DNA of 64,000 nt from Eikenella corrodens (GCF_900187105.1 NZ_LT906482.1:1798001-1862000), one strand, 5' to 3'; positions 32,736-42,923 are shown, counted from the stretch's first letter. Translations and numbers: made by a program. The notes: generated by a model from the sequence alone, not told the origin.

Positions 32736-33236
32736 ATGCCAACCATCACCCTTATCGCCGCTGTGGCGGACAATCGCTGCATCGGCAGCGGCAACGCCAT
32801 GCCCTGGCATATTGCCGAAGATTTCGCCTTTTTCAAACGCTACACCTTGGGCAAACCCGTGGTGATGGGGCGCAAAACTTGGGATTCGCTGCCGAAAAAA
32901 CCCTTGCCCGGCCGCCGCAATATCGTGATTACCCGCCAGCCGCTCTGGCAGGCCGAAGGCGTGGAACGTGCCGACAGCTTAGATGCCGCGCTGGCCGTGC
33001 TGGCCGACGTGCCCGAAATCATCATCATGGGTGGCGCACAGATTTACGCCCAAGCCCTGCCGCTGGCTACCGATTTGCGCCTCACCGAAGTGCGCTTGGA
33101 TATTGACGGCGACGCCTTCTTCCCCGCCTTTGACCCCGCCGAATGGCAGGAGGTTGAACGCAGCAGCCATACCGCTGCCGCCAACGGCATCCGCTTCGAT
33201 TTCGTGCACTACCGCCGCGCCCGGCAGGCTAGCTGA
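32736..33236 (+). CDS. folA: Dihydrofolate reductase
   Basis: A 166-aa DHFR that reduces dihydrofolate with NADPH. Motifs: AVADNRCIGSGNAMPWHIAED with the catalytic acid in loop position, VVMGRKTWDSLP and IIMGGAQIYAQALP. An exact uptake sequence lies directly before the ATG. The C-terminal Ala-Ser-stop uses a mutated uptake sequence (AGGCTAGCTGAAA). Confidence 0.95.
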   Translation: MPTITLIAAVADNRCIGSGNAMPWHIAEDFAFFKRYTLGKPVVMGRKTWDSLPKKPLPGRRNIVITRQPLWQAEGVERADSLDAALAVLADVPEIIIMGGAQIYAQALPLATDLRLTEVRLDIDGDAFFPAFDPAEWQEVERSSHTAAANGIRFDFVHYRRARQAS

Positions 33237-33257
33237 AAGATCGAGGCTACCTGAAAA

Positions 33258-34289
33258 ATGCTGTACCGCCTGATCGAGCGCCATTGGCAAACGCCCAACC
33301 CGCTGCTCACGCCGATTTTATGGCCGCTGGCGCGGCTGTTCGGCCTGTTGGCGGCGCGGCGGCGTGAAGGCTACCTGAAAGGTCAGCGGCACAGCGAAAA
33401 GCTGCCTGTGCCGGTGGTGGTAGTGGGCAATGTGCAGGCTGGCGGCAGCGGCAAAACCCCCGTGGTGCAGGCCTTGGTGCGTGCCTTGCAGGAGCGCGGC
33501 ATCCGCCCCGGCATCATCAGCCGTGGCTATGGCCGCAGCGGGCAGGGTGTGCATGTGTTAAACAACCAAAGCACTGCCGCGCAGGCCGGCGACGAACCGC
33601 TGCTGCTGCATCGCAGCACCGGCGCTCCTGCCGCTGTTGGCAGCCGCCGTGCCGAAGCGGGCAGGGCGCTTTTGGCCGAGCATCCCGAAGTGCAAATCAT
33701 CGTTGCCGACGACGGCCTGCAACACTACGCTCTGCAACGCGATTTCGAGCTGGCCGTGTTCCCCGCCGCCGATGTGGGGCGGCCGCTGGATTTGCTGCCC
33801 AACGGCAATTTGCGCGAGCCTTTGCAGCGCCTGGAAAGCGTAAACGCCGTGCTGCTCGCCAACAGCACGCCCGACAGACCCGAGCCGGATTGGGCGCTGC
33901 CGGATAACGTGTTGCTTTGCCGCAGCCGCCTGCAATGCGGGCAGATTTACCGTCTGCACCGCCCGCACGAACCCTTGCCTGAAGGCTACCTGAAACAGCG
34001 CAGCGTTATCGCCGCCGCCGCCATCGCCAAGCCCGAACGTTTCTTTGCCGAACTGGCGAGGCTGGGCATCGAAACCGAACGGCAAATGGCCCTGCCCGAC
34101 CACGCTGCTTGGCAGATTGCCGATTTGCCCGCAGCCGACTGCTACATCGTCACTGAAAAAGACGCAGTGAAGCTCGCCGCCGACACCGCGCAGGAAGTAT
34201 GGGTATTGCCCGTGCGCGCCGAACTGCCGGAAGCCTTAGTGCAGGCCGTAATCCGCCGCTGCCTGCCGGATAGGGAACAGGCTACCTGA
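33258..34289 (+). CDS. lpxK: Tetraacyldisaccharide 4'-kinase
   Basis: LpxK phosphorylates the lipid A precursor at the inner membrane. The 343-aa protein has an N-terminal membrane-associated helix, the P-loop [12 protein letters not shown] (Walker A) and ISRGYGRSG, then [13 protein letters not shown]. Its end (Glu-Gln-Ala-Thr-stop) is encoded by an uptake sequence, and another reads as GYLKG near the start. It leads into the kdsB region. Confidence 0.95.
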   Translation: MLYRLIERHWQTPNPLLTPILWPLARLFGLLAARRREGYLKGQRHSEKLPVPVVVVGNVQAGGSGKTPVVQALVRALQERGIRPGIISRGYGRSGQGVHVLNNQSTAAQAGDEPLLLHRSTGAPAAVGSRRAEAGRALLAEHPEVQIIVADDGLQHYALQRDFELAVFPAADVGRPLDLLPNGNLREPLQRLESVNAVLLANSTPDRPEPDWALPDNVLLCRSRLQCGQIYRLHRPHEPLPEGYLKQRSVIAAAAIAKPERFFAELARLGIETERQMALPDHAAWQIADLPAADCYIVTEKDAVKLAADTAQEVWVLPVRAELPEALVQAVIRRCLPDREQAT

Positions 34290-34432
34290 AAACGGAAAGG
34301 CTACCTGAAAACAGCGGCACGGCGGGCCGCGCGGAAAAGTTTCGGGCAGCCTCACAGCGCAAGCAGTTTTGCCAACAGGCGTTCGCGCCCGATACCCGCC
34401 GCGCCGACCCAACCAACCGGAGACACCAAACC

Positions 34433-34615
34433 ATGGACAAAAAATACCTCGACCTCCTCGTTTGCCCGCTCACCAAAGGCACGCTCGAATACCATGCCGG
34501 CCGCCAAGAGTTGTGGAGCCGCCAAGCCAAGCTGGCCTTCCCCATCCGCGACGGCATTCCCATCATGCTGGAAAACGAAGCCCGCCCCCTCACAGAAGAA
34601 GAGCTGCACGCATGA
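34433..34615 (+). CDS. Trm112-family small protein (YcaR-like)
   Basis: A 60-aa protein of the Trm112/UPF0434 family ([37 protein letters not shown]). Only one Cys of the zinc site remains, as in E. coli YcaR. It is coupled to kdsB by an ATGA overlap, the conserved lpxK-ycaR-kdsB order. Confidence 0.88.
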   Translation: MDKKYLDLLVCPLTKGTLEYHAGRQELWSRQAKLAFPIRDGIPIMLENEARPLTEEELHA

Positions 34616-35391
34616 GCACCCCGTTTACCGTCATCATCCCCGCCCGCCTGGCTTCCAGCAGGCTACCTGAAAAAGCTTTGGTCGATATTGCCGGCAAACC
34701 CATGGTGGTGCGCGTGGCCGAGCGCGCCAAGCTGAGCGAAGCGCAGCGCATCGTCGTGGCCACCGACCACACCGCCATTGCCGCCGCCTGCTCCGAATAC
34801 GGCATTGAAGCCGTGCTCACCGGCAAACAGCACACCAGCGGCACCGCCCGCCTGGCCGAAGCCGCGCTGCTGCTCGGCATGGCCGATAGCGATATTGCCG
34901 TGAACGTGCAGGGCGACGAGCCGCTGATTGATCCCGCCCTCATCAACCGCACCGCCGAATTGCTCGGCAGCAGCAGCGCCCAAATGGCCACCGCCGCCCA
35001 CCCGATTGCCGACGTGGCCGAATTTCTCAACCCCAACTGCGTGAAAGTGGTGCTCGATCAGCGGCGCAACGCCCTTTATTTCAGCCGTGCCCCCATTGCC
35101 TGGCCGCGCGATGCCTTCGCCGAAACGCAAGCCGTGCTGCCCGAAGGCTTTGCCCCGCTGCGCCATATCGGCCTGTATGCCTACCGCGTGGGCTTTTTGC
35201 ACCAATACGTCGGCCTGCCGCCCTCGCCGCTGGAGAGCATCGAATCGCTCGAGCAGCTGCGCGTGTTGTGGCACGGCGGCAAAATCGCCGTAACCGTGTG
35301 CGACAACGCCCCCGCCGCCGGGGTGGACACCGCCGAAGATTTGCAGCGCGTGCGCGATTGGTTTGCCCGACATCCCGAAGAGGCTAGCTGA
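34612..35391 (+). CDS. kdsB: CMP-KDO synthetase
   Basis: KdsB activates KDO as CMP-KDO for the LPS core. The 259-aa protein starts with the nucleotide-binding motif [19 protein letters not shown], in which RLPEK comes from an uptake sequence, and has [10 protein letters not shown] and HIGLYAYR. It overlaps the Trm112 stop and completes an LPS gene cluster with lpxK. The C-terminal Ala-Ser-stop again derives from a mutated uptake sequence. Confidence 0.95.
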   Translation: MSTPFTVIIPARLASSRLPEKALVDIAGKPMVVRVAERAKLSEAQRIVVATDHTAIAAACSEYGIEAVLTGKQHTSGTARLAEAALLLGMADSDIAVNVQGDEPLIDPALINRTAELLGSSSAQMATAAHPIADVAEFLNPNCVKVVLDQRRNALYFSRAPIAWPRDAFAETQAVLPEGFAPLRHIGLYAYRVGFLHQYVGLPPSPLESIESLEQLRVLWHGGKIAVTVCDNAPAAGVDTAEDLQRVRDWFARHPEEAS

Positions 35392-35518
35392 AATACCATT
35401 TTCCAGTGTCGCTACAGTATTGCATCTCCTAATGCATTGCTTCGCCAATAGTTTCAGGTAGCCTTCTCATGCCAAGCAGGCTACCTGAAATCAAAATCTG
35501 CCTAACAAAGAAACGAAT

Positions 35519-36259
35519 ATGACCACACCCGACAACACCGTCCGCCTTTCCAAACGCATGGCCGAGCTCGGCCTCTGTTCGCGCCGCGAAGCCGATGCCT
35601 ATATCGAGCGCGGCTGGGTGAGTGTGAACGGCGAGAAAGCCGTGCTCGGCCAAAAGGTGGGCGAGGGCGACCGCATCGAGCTGCACCGCGCCGCGCACGA
35701 AGAACAGGCCGGGCGGGTGACCATCCTGCTGCACAAGCCCGTGGGTTTCGTGAGCGGGCAGGCCGAAAAAGGCTACCGCAGCGCCGCTGAGTTGATTACT
35801 GAGGCCAACCATTGGCCGGAAGACCGCAGCCCGCAAAAGTTTAAAGCGGCACACCGCCACGGTCTCGCCCCCGCCGGCCGGCTGGATATCGATTCGGTCG
35901 GGCTACTAGTGCTCACGCAAGACGGACGCGTGGCCAAAAGCCTGATCGGCGAAAACAGCGGTGTGGAAAAAGAATATCTGGTGCGCGTGAAGGGCAAACT
36001 TTCCGAAGAAGGTCTGCGCCTGCTGAACCACGGCTTGAAACTGGACGGCGAAGCGTTGCGGCCGGCCAAGGTGTCGTGGCAAAACCAAGACCAGCTGCGC
36101 TTTGTGCTGAAACAGGGCAAAAAACGCCAAATCCGCCGTATGTGTGAGCTGGTCGGGTTGCGTGTGGTGGGGCTCAAGCGCATCCGCATCGGCAAGGTGA
36201 AACTCGGCGCGCTGCCGCCGGGGCAGTGGCGCTATCTAGCGCCGCACGAGCGGTTTTGA
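35519..36259 (+). CDS. rluF: RNA pseudouridine synthase, RluF-like
   Basis: A 246-aa RsuA-family enzyme with an N-terminal S4 RNA-binding domain (RLSKRMAELGLCSRREADAY) and the catalytic motif GRLDIDSVGLLVLTQDG with Asp at position 3 of GRLD. The C-terminal KQGKKRQIRRM motif is also present. It most resembles RluF (23S U2604 in E. coli), but other RsuA-type substrates cannot be excluded. An uptake-pair hairpin terminates it. Confidence 0.85.
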   Translation: MTTPDNTVRLSKRMAELGLCSRREADAYIERGWVSVNGEKAVLGQKVGEGDRIELHRAAHEEQAGRVTILLHKPVGFVSGQAEKGYRSAAELITEANHWPEDRSPQKFKAAHRHGLAPAGRLDIDSVGLLVLTQDGRVAKSLIGENSGVEKEYLVRVKGKLSEEGLRLLNHGLKLDGEALRPAKVSWQNQDQLRFVLKQGKKRQIRRMCELVGLRVVGLKRIRIGKVKLGALPPGQWRYLAPHERF

Positions 36260-36276
36260 TTGAAGATAATTGAATA

Positions 36277-36328
36277 AGGCTACCTGAAAAGCGTGTGTGG
36301 TTTACGCTATGTTTCAGGTAGCCTTTTG
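36277..36328 (+). terminator. Uptake-sequence pair terminator after rluF
   Basis: Copies at 36277-36289 and 36312-36324 form an inverted pair followed by TTTTG. It separates the convergent rluF and GT90 genes. Confidence 0.75.
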
Positions 36329-36347
36329 TTGTGGCCGGGCTGATTCA

Positions 36348-37322
36348 TCAGTTTTTGGCTAATTCAAAATATTTCTGCATCACCAGCAGGCTGGTGATCA
36401 GTTCTTGCCTGCTATTGAAGAAGGGCTGCATATAGGCGTTGGCGTTGCGGATGATGCGTTCGGCGGCATCGGGGTGTTGCTGGTAGAAGGCGAGTTTTTC
36501 TTCGAAATCGCTGTAGTCGGGCTGGAGGTGGACGTAGTGGACTTCAGGCCGCAGCAGGCCTTCCAGCAGCCAGGTTTCGTAGACGGGGGTGGTCATGAAA
36601 CAGAGGGATCGGGAGGCAAGTATCCATTTGAGGTTGGTGGCGACGTCGTTGCCTTCGATGCTGAGGATGTATTTGTATTGCAGCTGTTGGCCTACGCTCA
36701 TGAAGCTGCGGTGGTAGGGCTGGCCGATGGATTGTTTGTGTACGCAGCCGACGTCGCACTGGGGATGGTCGTGGTATTGTTGCAAGAAGCGCAGGCGCTG
36801 CTCTTGGAAGGCGGCGCCGCGCCAGACGAGTTGGTTGCGTTTGGCGGCAAAGGGGGTGCGGTCGGGGTAGATGTAGAAGTGGCGCACGCTGTCGAGCTTG
36901 AGCAAAACGGAGTGTTGGTTGTCGCTCCGGATGGGGCGGCTTTTCACGAAAGCGGGCTGGGCGGGAATGTGGGTGACGTCGCCGAATTCGTAGGCGAAGC
37001 GGGCTTCTGCCGGGAAGTAGCGTAGCAGGGCGGCGAGGTCGTAGTAGTAGGCGGAGGTGTGGCTGCCGCGTTTGAAGTTGCCGGCTTGGCCTACCGGGGT
37101 TAGGCTACCTGAAAGGGTAAACGGCTGGTTCTGCCGGTTGCAGTAGTCCACGCGCTGCCGGATTTGCTGCTGGGTTTCGCTCGGGAGGCGGGCAAACTCG
37201 GCTAATACGGGCTCGATGGATTTGGCGAGCAGGCGGTGCGGCAACAGGCCGAAGGGGCTGTGGCGGGTGTAGTAGGCGAGTTTGTGCAGGCGGCGGTGGT
37301 AAATGCCGAGGTCGATGGGCAT
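36348..37322 (-). CDS. Glycosyltransferase family 90 (LPS-type)
   Basis: A 324-aa CAP10-like protein. The conserved GT90 stretch is seen: RNQLVWRGAAFQEQRLRFL, then YKYILSIEGNDVATNLKWIL and the ETWLLEGLLRPEVHYV segment. In Gram-negative bacteria relatives add a sugar such as xylose or glucose to LPS. No signal peptide is seen, so it is probably cytoplasmic, peripheral at the inner membrane. Donor and acceptor are unknown. It overlaps none of its neighbours and may be coexpressed with the zinc-ribbon gene upstream. Confidence 0.75.
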   Translation of the reverse strand: MPIDLGIYHRRLHKLAYYTRHSPFGLLPHRLLAKSIEPVLAEFARLPSETQQQIRQRVDYCNRQNQPFTLSGSLTPVGQAGNFKRGSHTSAYYYDLAALLRYFPAEARFAYEFGDVTHIPAQPAFVKSRPIRSDNQHSVLLKLDSVRHFYIYPDRTPFAAKRNQLVWRGAAFQEQRLRFLQQYHDHPQCDVGCVHKQSIGQPYHRSFMSVGQQLQYKYILSIEGNDVATNLKWILASRSLCFMTTPVYETWLLEGLLRPEVHYVHLQPDYSDFEEKLAFYQQHPDAAERIIRNANAYMQPFFNSRQELITSLLVMQKYFELAKN

Positions 37323-37328
37323 GGCGGT

Positions 37329-37571
37329 TTAGCGGGGCTGCATCAGTTGTTTGGCTTCCTGGCGTTTGAGCTTCCAGCCGTGGGAGCAAATGGGGCAGGT
37401 GAGGTAGTATTTTGATTCCATGCGGAACAGGGGGATGAAGAAGAAGGTAAATTTGGTGTAGGCATTGGTGATGTGTAGATTAACGCGGTTGTTGCAGTGG
37501 CCGCAGATGCAGCTCTCGCCGCTTTCGCCAAGGTCGTCGAAATAACCTTTGCTGCCCCAGATGAAGATCAT
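37329..37571 (-). CDS. Zinc-ribbon membrane-linked small protein
   Basis: An 80-aa protein with two CxxC pairs (CICGHC and CPICSHGW), 39 residues apart, forming a predicted zinc ribbon. The hydrophobic stretch between them (FTFFFIPLFRM) may touch the membrane. It precedes the GT90 gene by 6 bp. No function can be assigned. Confidence 0.7.
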   Translation of the reverse strand: MIFIWGSKGYFDDLGESGESCICGHCNNRVNLHITNAYTKFTFFFIPLFRMESKYYLTCPICSHGWKLKRQEAKQLMQPR

Positions 37572-37647
37572 GTTATTTTCCCTTTATACATAGATGGTTA
37601 TATGTGAAATCTAGGCCGGCACGTTGCGGCCGGCCCGGCTGGTTTGC

Positions 37648-38139
37648 TTATACGATTTCGGCTTTGGTGATGACTACGGGTTCAACCGGCACGTCGTCGT
37701 GGTAGCCGTGGCGTTTGGTGGACACGCCTTCGATGGCGTCAACGACATCTTGGCCTTCTACCACTTTGCCGAATACGGCGTAGCCCCAGCCGTGCAGGCT
37801 TGGGGAGGTGTGGTTGAGGAAGTCGTTGTCTTTGGTGTTGATGAAGAATTGGGAGGAGGCGCTGTGCGGGGCTTGGGTGCGCGCCATGGCGAGGGTGTAT
37901 TTGTTGTTTTTCAGACCGTTTTGGGCTTCGTTCTTAATCGGGGCGCGGGAGGGTTTTTCCTGCATGTTTTCGTCCATGCCGCCGCCTTGAATCATGAAGC
38001 CTTTGATCACGCGGTGGAAAATAAGGCCGTCGTAGAAGCCGTCTTTCACGTATTGTTCGAAGTTGGCGGCAGTTTCGGGGGCTTTTTCGTGGTCGAGCTC
38101 GATGCCGATGGTGCCGAAGTTGGTGTGGAGTTTGATCAT
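37648..38139 (-). CDS. ppiB: Cytoplasmic cyclophilin, peptidyl-prolyl isomerase B
   Basis: A 163-aa cyclophilin without signal peptide, so cytoplasmic. The active-site region [14 protein letters not shown] and SQFFIN are intact. It catalyses proline isomerisation during folding. A second, exported cyclophilin lies 670 bp upstream on the same strand; the two share much of their sequence. Confidence 0.92.
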   Translation of the reverse strand: MIKLHTNFGTIGIELDHEKAPETAANFEQYVKDGFYDGLIFHRVIKGFMIQGGGMDENMQEKPSRAPIKNEAQNGLKNNKYTLAMARTQAPHSASSQFFINTKDNDFLNHTSPSLHGWGYAVFGKVVEGQDVVDAIEGVSTKRHGYHDDVPVEPVVITKAEIV

Positions 38140-38176
38140 GTTTATTGTCCTGTAATTAGGTTGGAGAAAAGGGACG

Positions 38177-38218
38177 AGGCTACCTGAAAAACGGTTTGGG
38201 GTTTCAGGTAGCCTTTTA
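38177..38218 (-). terminator. Uptake-sequence pair terminator after the YceI gene
   Basis: Copies at 38177-38189 and 38202-38214 form an inverted pair just downstream of the YceI gene stop on the minus strand. Confidence 0.7.
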
Positions 38219-38225
38219 TGCGGAG

Positions 38226-38786
38226 TTATTGCTTAACGGCTTCGATTTGGATGTTCAGCTTCACTTGATTGCTGATCACACCTTGCAGGAAGTTCATGCC
38301 AAACTTGCTGCGGTCGATGGTGGTGCTGAAATCGCCGCCACACACTTGGGCGTTGAAGCGCTGGCTGTGGTAGCAGTTGAAGCGGTCGGCATTGAGGCGT
38401 ACGGGGTGGGTTTGGCCGAGCAGGGTAAGGCGGCCGTCCACGCTGGCGAGTTTGCCGTTGCGGAAGTTGAAGCGGGTGGATTCAAAGCGCATGCTGGGAT
38501 ATTGGGCGGCGTTGAATAGGTCGGCAGAGGCGAGGTGGTGGTCGAACTGTTCGTTGCCGCTGCGCAAGTTGGCCACAGGGATGTCGATTTTCACGCTGCC
38601 AGTTTTGGCCTGTGGGTTGTATTCCACCGTGCCGCTGAGGTTGTAGAAGCCGCCGGTGTTGGTGCTGGTGTTGAAGTGGTCGATAGCAAAACGGGCGTTG
38701 GCATGGTGGCTGTCGATTTTATAGGTGTCGGCCTGGGCGCTGCCGAAGGCGGCGGCAAGAATAGCAAGGGCAAGGGTTTTTTTCAT
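38226..38786 (-). CDS. YceI-family periplasmic protein
   Basis: A 186-aa protein with a signal peptide ending in SAQA and a YceI lipocalin-like domain ([23 protein letters not shown]). The family binds isoprenoid-type lipids, and its periplasmic localisation follows from the signal. Two cysteines (CYHS and QVCGG) could form a disulfide. It lies 26 bp downstream of the exported cyclophilin gene. Confidence 0.88.
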   Translation of the reverse strand: MKKTLALAILAAAFGSAQADTYKIDSHHANARFAIDHFNTSTNTGGFYNLSGTVEYNPQAKTGSVKIDIPVANLRSGNEQFDHHLASADLFNAAQYPSMRFESTRFNFRNGKLASVDGRLTLLGQTHPVRLNADRFNCYHSQRFNAQVCGGDFSTTIDRSKFGMNFLQGVISNQVKLNIQIEAVKQ

Positions 38787-38812
38787 ACGATCACACTCCT
38801 AATACGTTGGGG

Positions 38813-39388
38813 TTATTGCGAAAGAACCCGCACTTGGCGGATAACGACTGGCGTGCGCGGCACGTCTTGATACATATCCACGGTACCGGTAGGAATGCCG
38901 GCGATTTTGTCCACCACTTCCTGCCCGGCGGTTACTTTGCCGAACACAGCATAGCCGTAGCCGCGCGCGGTGGGGGCGGTGTGGTTGAGGAATTCGTTGT
39001 CTTTCAGGTTGATGAAGAACTGGCTGGTGGCGGAGTGCGGCTGGGCGGTACGCGCCATGGCGATGGTATAGCGGTTGTTTTTCAGGCCGTTGGCGGCTTC
39101 GTTATCGAGAGCGCGACGGATGGGGGCTTTTTCGGCCATTTGGGCGGTGAGGCCGCCGCCTTGAATCATGAAGCCGGGAATCACACGGTGGAAAATAGTA
39201 CCGTTGTAAAAGCCGCTACGGGCGTAGGCGAGGAAGTTTTCCACGGTTTTCGGTGCACGGGTTTCATCCAGAGAAAGCTCAATATTGCCTTGGCTGGTTT
39301 CAAGCAACACGCGGGTTTCGGCATGGGCGGCGAGGGCGGAGCAGCCGAGTGCGGCGGCCAGGATGAGTGTGCGGAACGGTTTGTTCAT
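38813..39388 (-). CDS. ppiA: Periplasmic cyclophilin, peptidyl-prolyl isomerase A
   Basis: A 191-aa cyclophilin with an N-terminal signal ([16 protein letters not shown]), so exported to the periplasm. The active-site segments [14 protein letters not shown] and SQFFINL are present. It acts on outer-membrane and periplasmic folding substrates, by family. Confidence 0.92.
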   Translation of the reverse strand: MNKPFRTLILAAALGCSALAAHAETRVLLETSQGNIELSLDETRAPKTVENFLAYARSGFYNGTIFHRVIPGFMIQGGGLTAQMAEKAPIRRALDNEAANGLKNNRYTIAMARTAQPHSATSQFFINLKDNEFLNHTAPTARGYGYAVFGKVTAGQEVVDKIAGIPTGTVDMYQDVPRTPVVIRQVRVLSQ

Positions 39389-39664
39389 GATATTGGTTTA
39401 AGATGTGGAAATGAATAATGGCGTTAGGGTAAAGGCTACCTGAAAATTTTGCAAGCACGGCTAAAGCACTTCTGCCTGCTGCGTCAGCAGGCGTTGCGGT
39501 ATTGCTCATGCTGTTTGCAACTCCTCGCCCGGCAAGAAGTAAAGAACGGCTTCCGCTGCCATAGATGCCGGCTATGGTGAGAAGGGTTGTTTTAAATACA
39601 GAAAGCATTGATTGTGTTAAAATCGCCCGCTTTTTATATTCTAATTTTCCGCAAAGGCGCACCC

Positions 39665-41290
39665 ATGATTTCCACTTCCGGCATCACCATGCAGTTCGGC
39701 GCGAAGCCGCTGTTTGAAAACGTCTCCGTCAAATTCGGCGAAGGCAACCGCTATGGCCTTATCGGCGCGAACGGCTCGGGCAAATCCACCTTCATGAAGA
39801 TTTTGGGCGGCGATTTGGAGCAGACCAGCGGCGAAGTGGCGATTGAACACGGCGTGCGCTTGGGCAAACTGCGCCAAGACCAGTTTGCCTACGAAGACAT
39901 GCGCGTGCTGGACGTGGTGATGATGGGGCACACCGAAATGTGGGCGGCGATGACCGAACGCGACGCGATTTACGCCAACCCGGAAGCCACCGAAGAAGAC
40001 TATATGCACGCGGCAGAACTGGAAGCCAAGTTTGCCGAATACGACGGCTACACCGCCGAAGCGCGCGCCGCCGAATTATTGAGCGGCGTGGGCATTGCCG
40101 AAGAGCTGCACAACGCTACCATGGCGGAAGTTGCGCCCGGCTTCAAGCTACGCGTGCTGCTGGCGCAAGCCCTGTTTTCCAAACCCGACGTGCTGCTGCT
40201 GGACGAACCGACCAACAACTTGGACATCAACACCATCCGCTGGCTGGAAGGCGTGTTGAACCAATACGACAGCACCATGATTATTATCAGCCACGACCGC
40301 CACTTCCTGAACGAAGTCTGCACCCACATGGCGGATTTGGACTACAACACCATCACCGTTTACCCCGGCAATTACGACGACTACATGCTGGCCAGCGCCC
40401 AATCCCGCGAACGCGCGCTGAAAGACAACGCCAAGGCAAAAGAGAAACTGCAAGAGCTGCAAGAGTTCGTCGCCCGTTTCTCTGCCAATAAATCCAAAGC
40501 CCGACAAGCCACCAGCCGCTTGAAGCAGGCCGACAAAATCAAAGCCGAAATGGTGGAAGTGAAACCGTCCACCCGCCAAAACCCGTATATCCGCTTTGAA
40601 ACCGACGAGAAAAACAAGCTGCACCGCCAAGCCGTGGAAGTGGAAAACCTGGCCAAATCGTTCGACAAAACCCTGTTTGAAAAACTGTCTTATATCTTGG
40701 AAGCCGGACAACGCCTCGCCATCATCGGCCCCAACGGCGCGGGTAAATCCACCCTGCTGAAACTGCTGGCCGGCGCGTTCGACGAAAAACTCTCCGACAT
40801 CAAACCCGATGCAGGCTGCATCAAATGGGCGGAAAAAGCCACCATCGGTTACTACCCGCAAGACCACGAAAACGACTTCGACGTGGACATGGACCTGACT
40901 GAATGGATGCGCCAATGGGGGCAGGAAGGCGACGACGAACAAGTGATTCGCGGCACGCTCGGCCGCCTGCTGTTCGGCAGCAACGACGTGGTGAAAAAAG
41001 TGAAAGTGCTCTCCGGCGGTGAAAAAGGCCGCATGCTCTACGGCAAACTGCTGCTGTTGAAACCCAACGTGTTGATTATGGACGAACCGACCAACCACAT
41101 GGACATGGAAAGCATCGAATCGCTGAACATGGCGCTGGAAAAATACAAAGGCACGCTGATTTTCGTGTCGCACGACCGGCAGTTTGTGTCTTCTCTCGCC
41201 ACGCAGATTATCGAGCTGGATGGCAAAGGCGGATATGAATATTATCTAGGCGATTACGAGAGCTATCTGGCGAAAAAAGGGATTGAGTAA
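39665..41290 (+). CDS. ybiT: ABC-F ATPase, YbiT-like
   Basis: This 541-aa cytoplasmic protein has two ABC domains: Walker [10 protein letters not shown] and GPNGAGKST, Walker [14 protein letters not shown] and [12 protein letters not shown], and the typical ABC-F linker in between. ABC-F proteins act on the ribosomal E site and modulate translation. ATG 39665 is used; upstream codons lack support. The gene lacks Eikenella uptake sequences and is followed by a terminator carrying other Neisseriaceae dialects, a sign of transfer. Confidence 0.93.
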   Translation: MISTSGITMQFGAKPLFENVSVKFGEGNRYGLIGANGSGKSTFMKILGGDLEQTSGEVAIEHGVRLGKLRQDQFAYEDMRVLDVVMMGHTEMWAAMTERDAIYANPEATEEDYMHAAELEAKFAEYDGYTAEARAAELLSGVGIAEELHNATMAEVAPGFKLRVLLAQALFSKPDVLLLDEPTNNLDINTIRWLEGVLNQYDSTMIIISHDRHFLNEVCTHMADLDYNTITVYPGNYDDYMLASAQSRERALKDNAKAKEKLQELQEFVARFSANKSKARQATSRLKQADKIKAEMVEVKPSTRQNPYIRFETDEKNKLHRQAVEVENLAKSFDKTLFEKLSYILEAGQRLAIIGPNGAGKSTLLKLLAGAFDEKLSDIKPDAGCIKWAEKATIGYYPQDHENDFDVDMDLTEWMRQWGQEGDDEQVIRGTLGRLLFGSNDVVKKVKVLSGGEKGRMLYGKLLLLKPNVLIMDEPTNHMDMESIESLNMALEKYKGTLIFVSHDRQFVSSLATQIIELDGKGGYEYYLGDYESYLAKKGIE

Positions 41291-41297
41291 GACAAGT

Positions 41298-41335
41298 GCA
41301 GGCTGCCTGAAAAAAAGCAGCCTGCACTTTTTCAA
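41298..41335 (+). terminator. Terminator built from foreign uptake-sequence dialects
   Basis: GTGCAGGCTGC and GCAGCCTGCAC form an 11-bp stem with TTTTTC behind. The arms contain AGGCTGCCTGAA and AAGCAGCCTGCA, the dialects described for Simonsiella and some Kingella rather than Eikenella. Confidence 0.8.
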
Positions 41336-41355
41336 AACACATGGAGACCGATTGG

Positions 41356-42138
41356 ATGGCATATTTGGAATACCGCGATGAACAATCCGAAAAATTCTGG
41401 CAAATCAATATAGAAGGATGCAGCCACACGGTTACTTTCGGACGCATCGGCACGGAAGGGCAGAGCAAAACCAAAACCTTTGCCAGCACGGAAGAATGCG
41501 AAAAAGATGCCGCCAAGCTCATCCAATCCAAAAAAGCCAAAGGCTATGCCGCGCCGGGCGAAACACCGCAGCCCAAAGCCACTGCCGAAAGCCTGCTGCA
41601 ACAACGCTTTGCCTTGTTAGACGGATATGACGGGCTGTTTGCCGAGGCAACGCTTTGGGGCAACGCCGTCCCCATCGTGCTGGATGCCGATGAATTGTTA
41701 GACGAATACGACGGCGACGAAGACGCGCTTTACGACCCCGCCGCCGTGGAAAAGCTGTTCAAAAACAAAATCCCGTATAAAAAGATTGAAACGGTGCTGA
41801 AATGGATTGAAAAGAACCGCAAAAAGATTATCTATTTCGCACTGGACTGCGAAAATTTTGTTGATGCATTCAACGATTGGGTCGCCCAAGAAATCGCACA
41901 GAAAGACAAAGCCGTCCTGTATGACGGCACAGTTTTGACTGCCGAAACGGACAGGCAGGCCATCATCGACAGCATCTGCCTATCCGGCATATCCTTATGG
42001 GTGGATTTTGACGACAAAACCGTCAGCGATTTCAGCATCGATTTATCCACTGAGCAGCCCAACTATTTCGGCGGGCATACGCTTACTATCGAGGTGGACG
42101 AGGACAAAGAAATGTCCTTCGGCGGCATGAACGGGTAA
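41356..42138 (+). CDS. WGR-domain protein
   Basis: A 260-aa acidic protein. The N-terminal WGR domain is visible as FWQINIEGCSHTVTFGRIGT followed by KTKTFASTEECEKDAAKLI, a fold seen in PARP-like and MolR-type proteins that bind DNA or proteins. The C-terminal part is acidic and unassigned. GGAG lies 9 nt before ATG 41356; ATG 41341 is an alternative. It follows ybiT and, like it, has no internal Eikenella uptake sequence. Confidence 0.75.
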   Translation: MAYLEYRDEQSEKFWQINIEGCSHTVTFGRIGTEGQSKTKTFASTEECEKDAAKLIQSKKAKGYAAPGETPQPKATAESLLQQRFALLDGYDGLFAEATLWGNAVPIVLDADELLDEYDGDEDALYDPAAVEKLFKNKIPYKKIETVLKWIEKNRKKIIYFALDCENFVDAFNDWVAQEIAQKDKAVLYDGTVLTAETDRQAIIDSICLSGISLWVDFDDKTVSDFSIDLSTEQPNYFGGHTLTIEVDEDKEMSFGGMNG

Positions 42139-42233
42139 GGCGGTAACGATATTTGAGGCTACCTGAAAATCGGCAAAGCGGTTTTCAGTTAGTCCATGGG
42201 TTAATCAGTTAAAACGAAAGAAAAAGAGAAAGT

Positions 42234-42515
42234 ATGTTCACACTCAATGGGTTTGGCACCACGTTTGTCGGCGAATGCGATTATGAGCCGGACGGCACTT
42301 GCATCACCACAGCATGGATTGTGGCTTTATGGGTACCGCTGATTCCGCTATATAGCGCGCGGGTTTTGTCGATAGAGTCGACCATACTCTCCGGCGCGAA
42401 TTATTAAATCATCAAGCAGCCGGTGCATTGGGGTCAGGCTCGGCGGATATGGGGCGTTTTTTGGAAACAAACCATAGCGCAGGCCTGGAATCGGCTCAAG
42501 CTTGAGGCTACCTGA
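42234..42515 (+). pseudogene. Broken small membrane protein gene
   Basis: An AG-rich ribosome site (GAGAAAG) precedes MFTLNGFGTTFVGECDYEPD, then a membrane-type segment (WIVALWVPLIPLYS). TAA at 42405-42407 stops it after 57 codons, but the frame continues as IIKQPVHWGQARRIWG and ends at TGA 42513 inside an uptake sequence. A Gln codon (CAA) mutated to TAA is likely. I recognise the N-terminal pattern from small uncharacterised membrane proteins. Confidence 0.55.
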
Positions 42516-42533
42516 AAATCGGTAAGGCGGTTT

Positions 42534-42782
42534 TCAGGTAGCCTGTAGCTGAAATATTTTCCATACAGGCCAGTCAAGGCTGTATGCGGCACTTTGGTTA
42601 TGCATAGTGCAAATCAAACGGGACGGTTGTTTAAAACCGTCCCGCCATTTTTTGGCTGCCTGCCTGTTGTAACTGCCTTTGCCTTTCTTTTTGCGTTCCG
42701 TTTTGTGCCGGAACAGATTGGAGCGCACCAGCGCTTTGAGTGCGTTATCACGTATTTTGCCTTTATTAAGTTGATGTACCAT
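42534..42782 (-). CDS. arfA: Alternative ribosome-rescue factor ArfA, copy 1
   Basis: ArfA frees ribosomes stalled without a stop codon by recruiting RF2, as a back-up to tmRNA. The N-terminal 45 residues match E. coli ArfA: NKGKIRDNALKALVRSNLFR then KKKGKGSYNR. The frame then runs through a strong intrinsic terminator (42619-42644) at codons 47-56, so the mRNA should end without a stop codon, as in E. coli arfA. Downstream codons to the stop at 42534 are probably rarely translated. ATG 42782 follows AAAGGAAAG. Confidence 0.85.
   Translation of the reverse strand: MVHQLNKGKIRDNALKALVRSNLFRHKTERKKKGKGSYNRQAAKKWRDGFKQPSRLICTMHNQSAAYSLDWPVWKIFQLQAT
42619..42644 (-). terminator. Intrinsic terminator inside arfA copy 1
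   Basis: A perfect 10-bp stem CGGGACGGTT / AACCGTCCCG with a 6-nt loop, followed on the minus strand by TTTGATTT. It lies inside the reading frame. Confidence 0.85.
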
Positions 42783-42923
42783 AGGGCTTTCCTTTTGTTT
42801 TGTATCTTGAATTGTTAAACCTATCTTTCTCATTTCAGCAAGTAATTCTGGTGTCATTCGGCATCTCTGCTACTCCCTGATTACGCTGTCAATACCTAGT
42901 TAAAGGACAAATATCCATAAACG

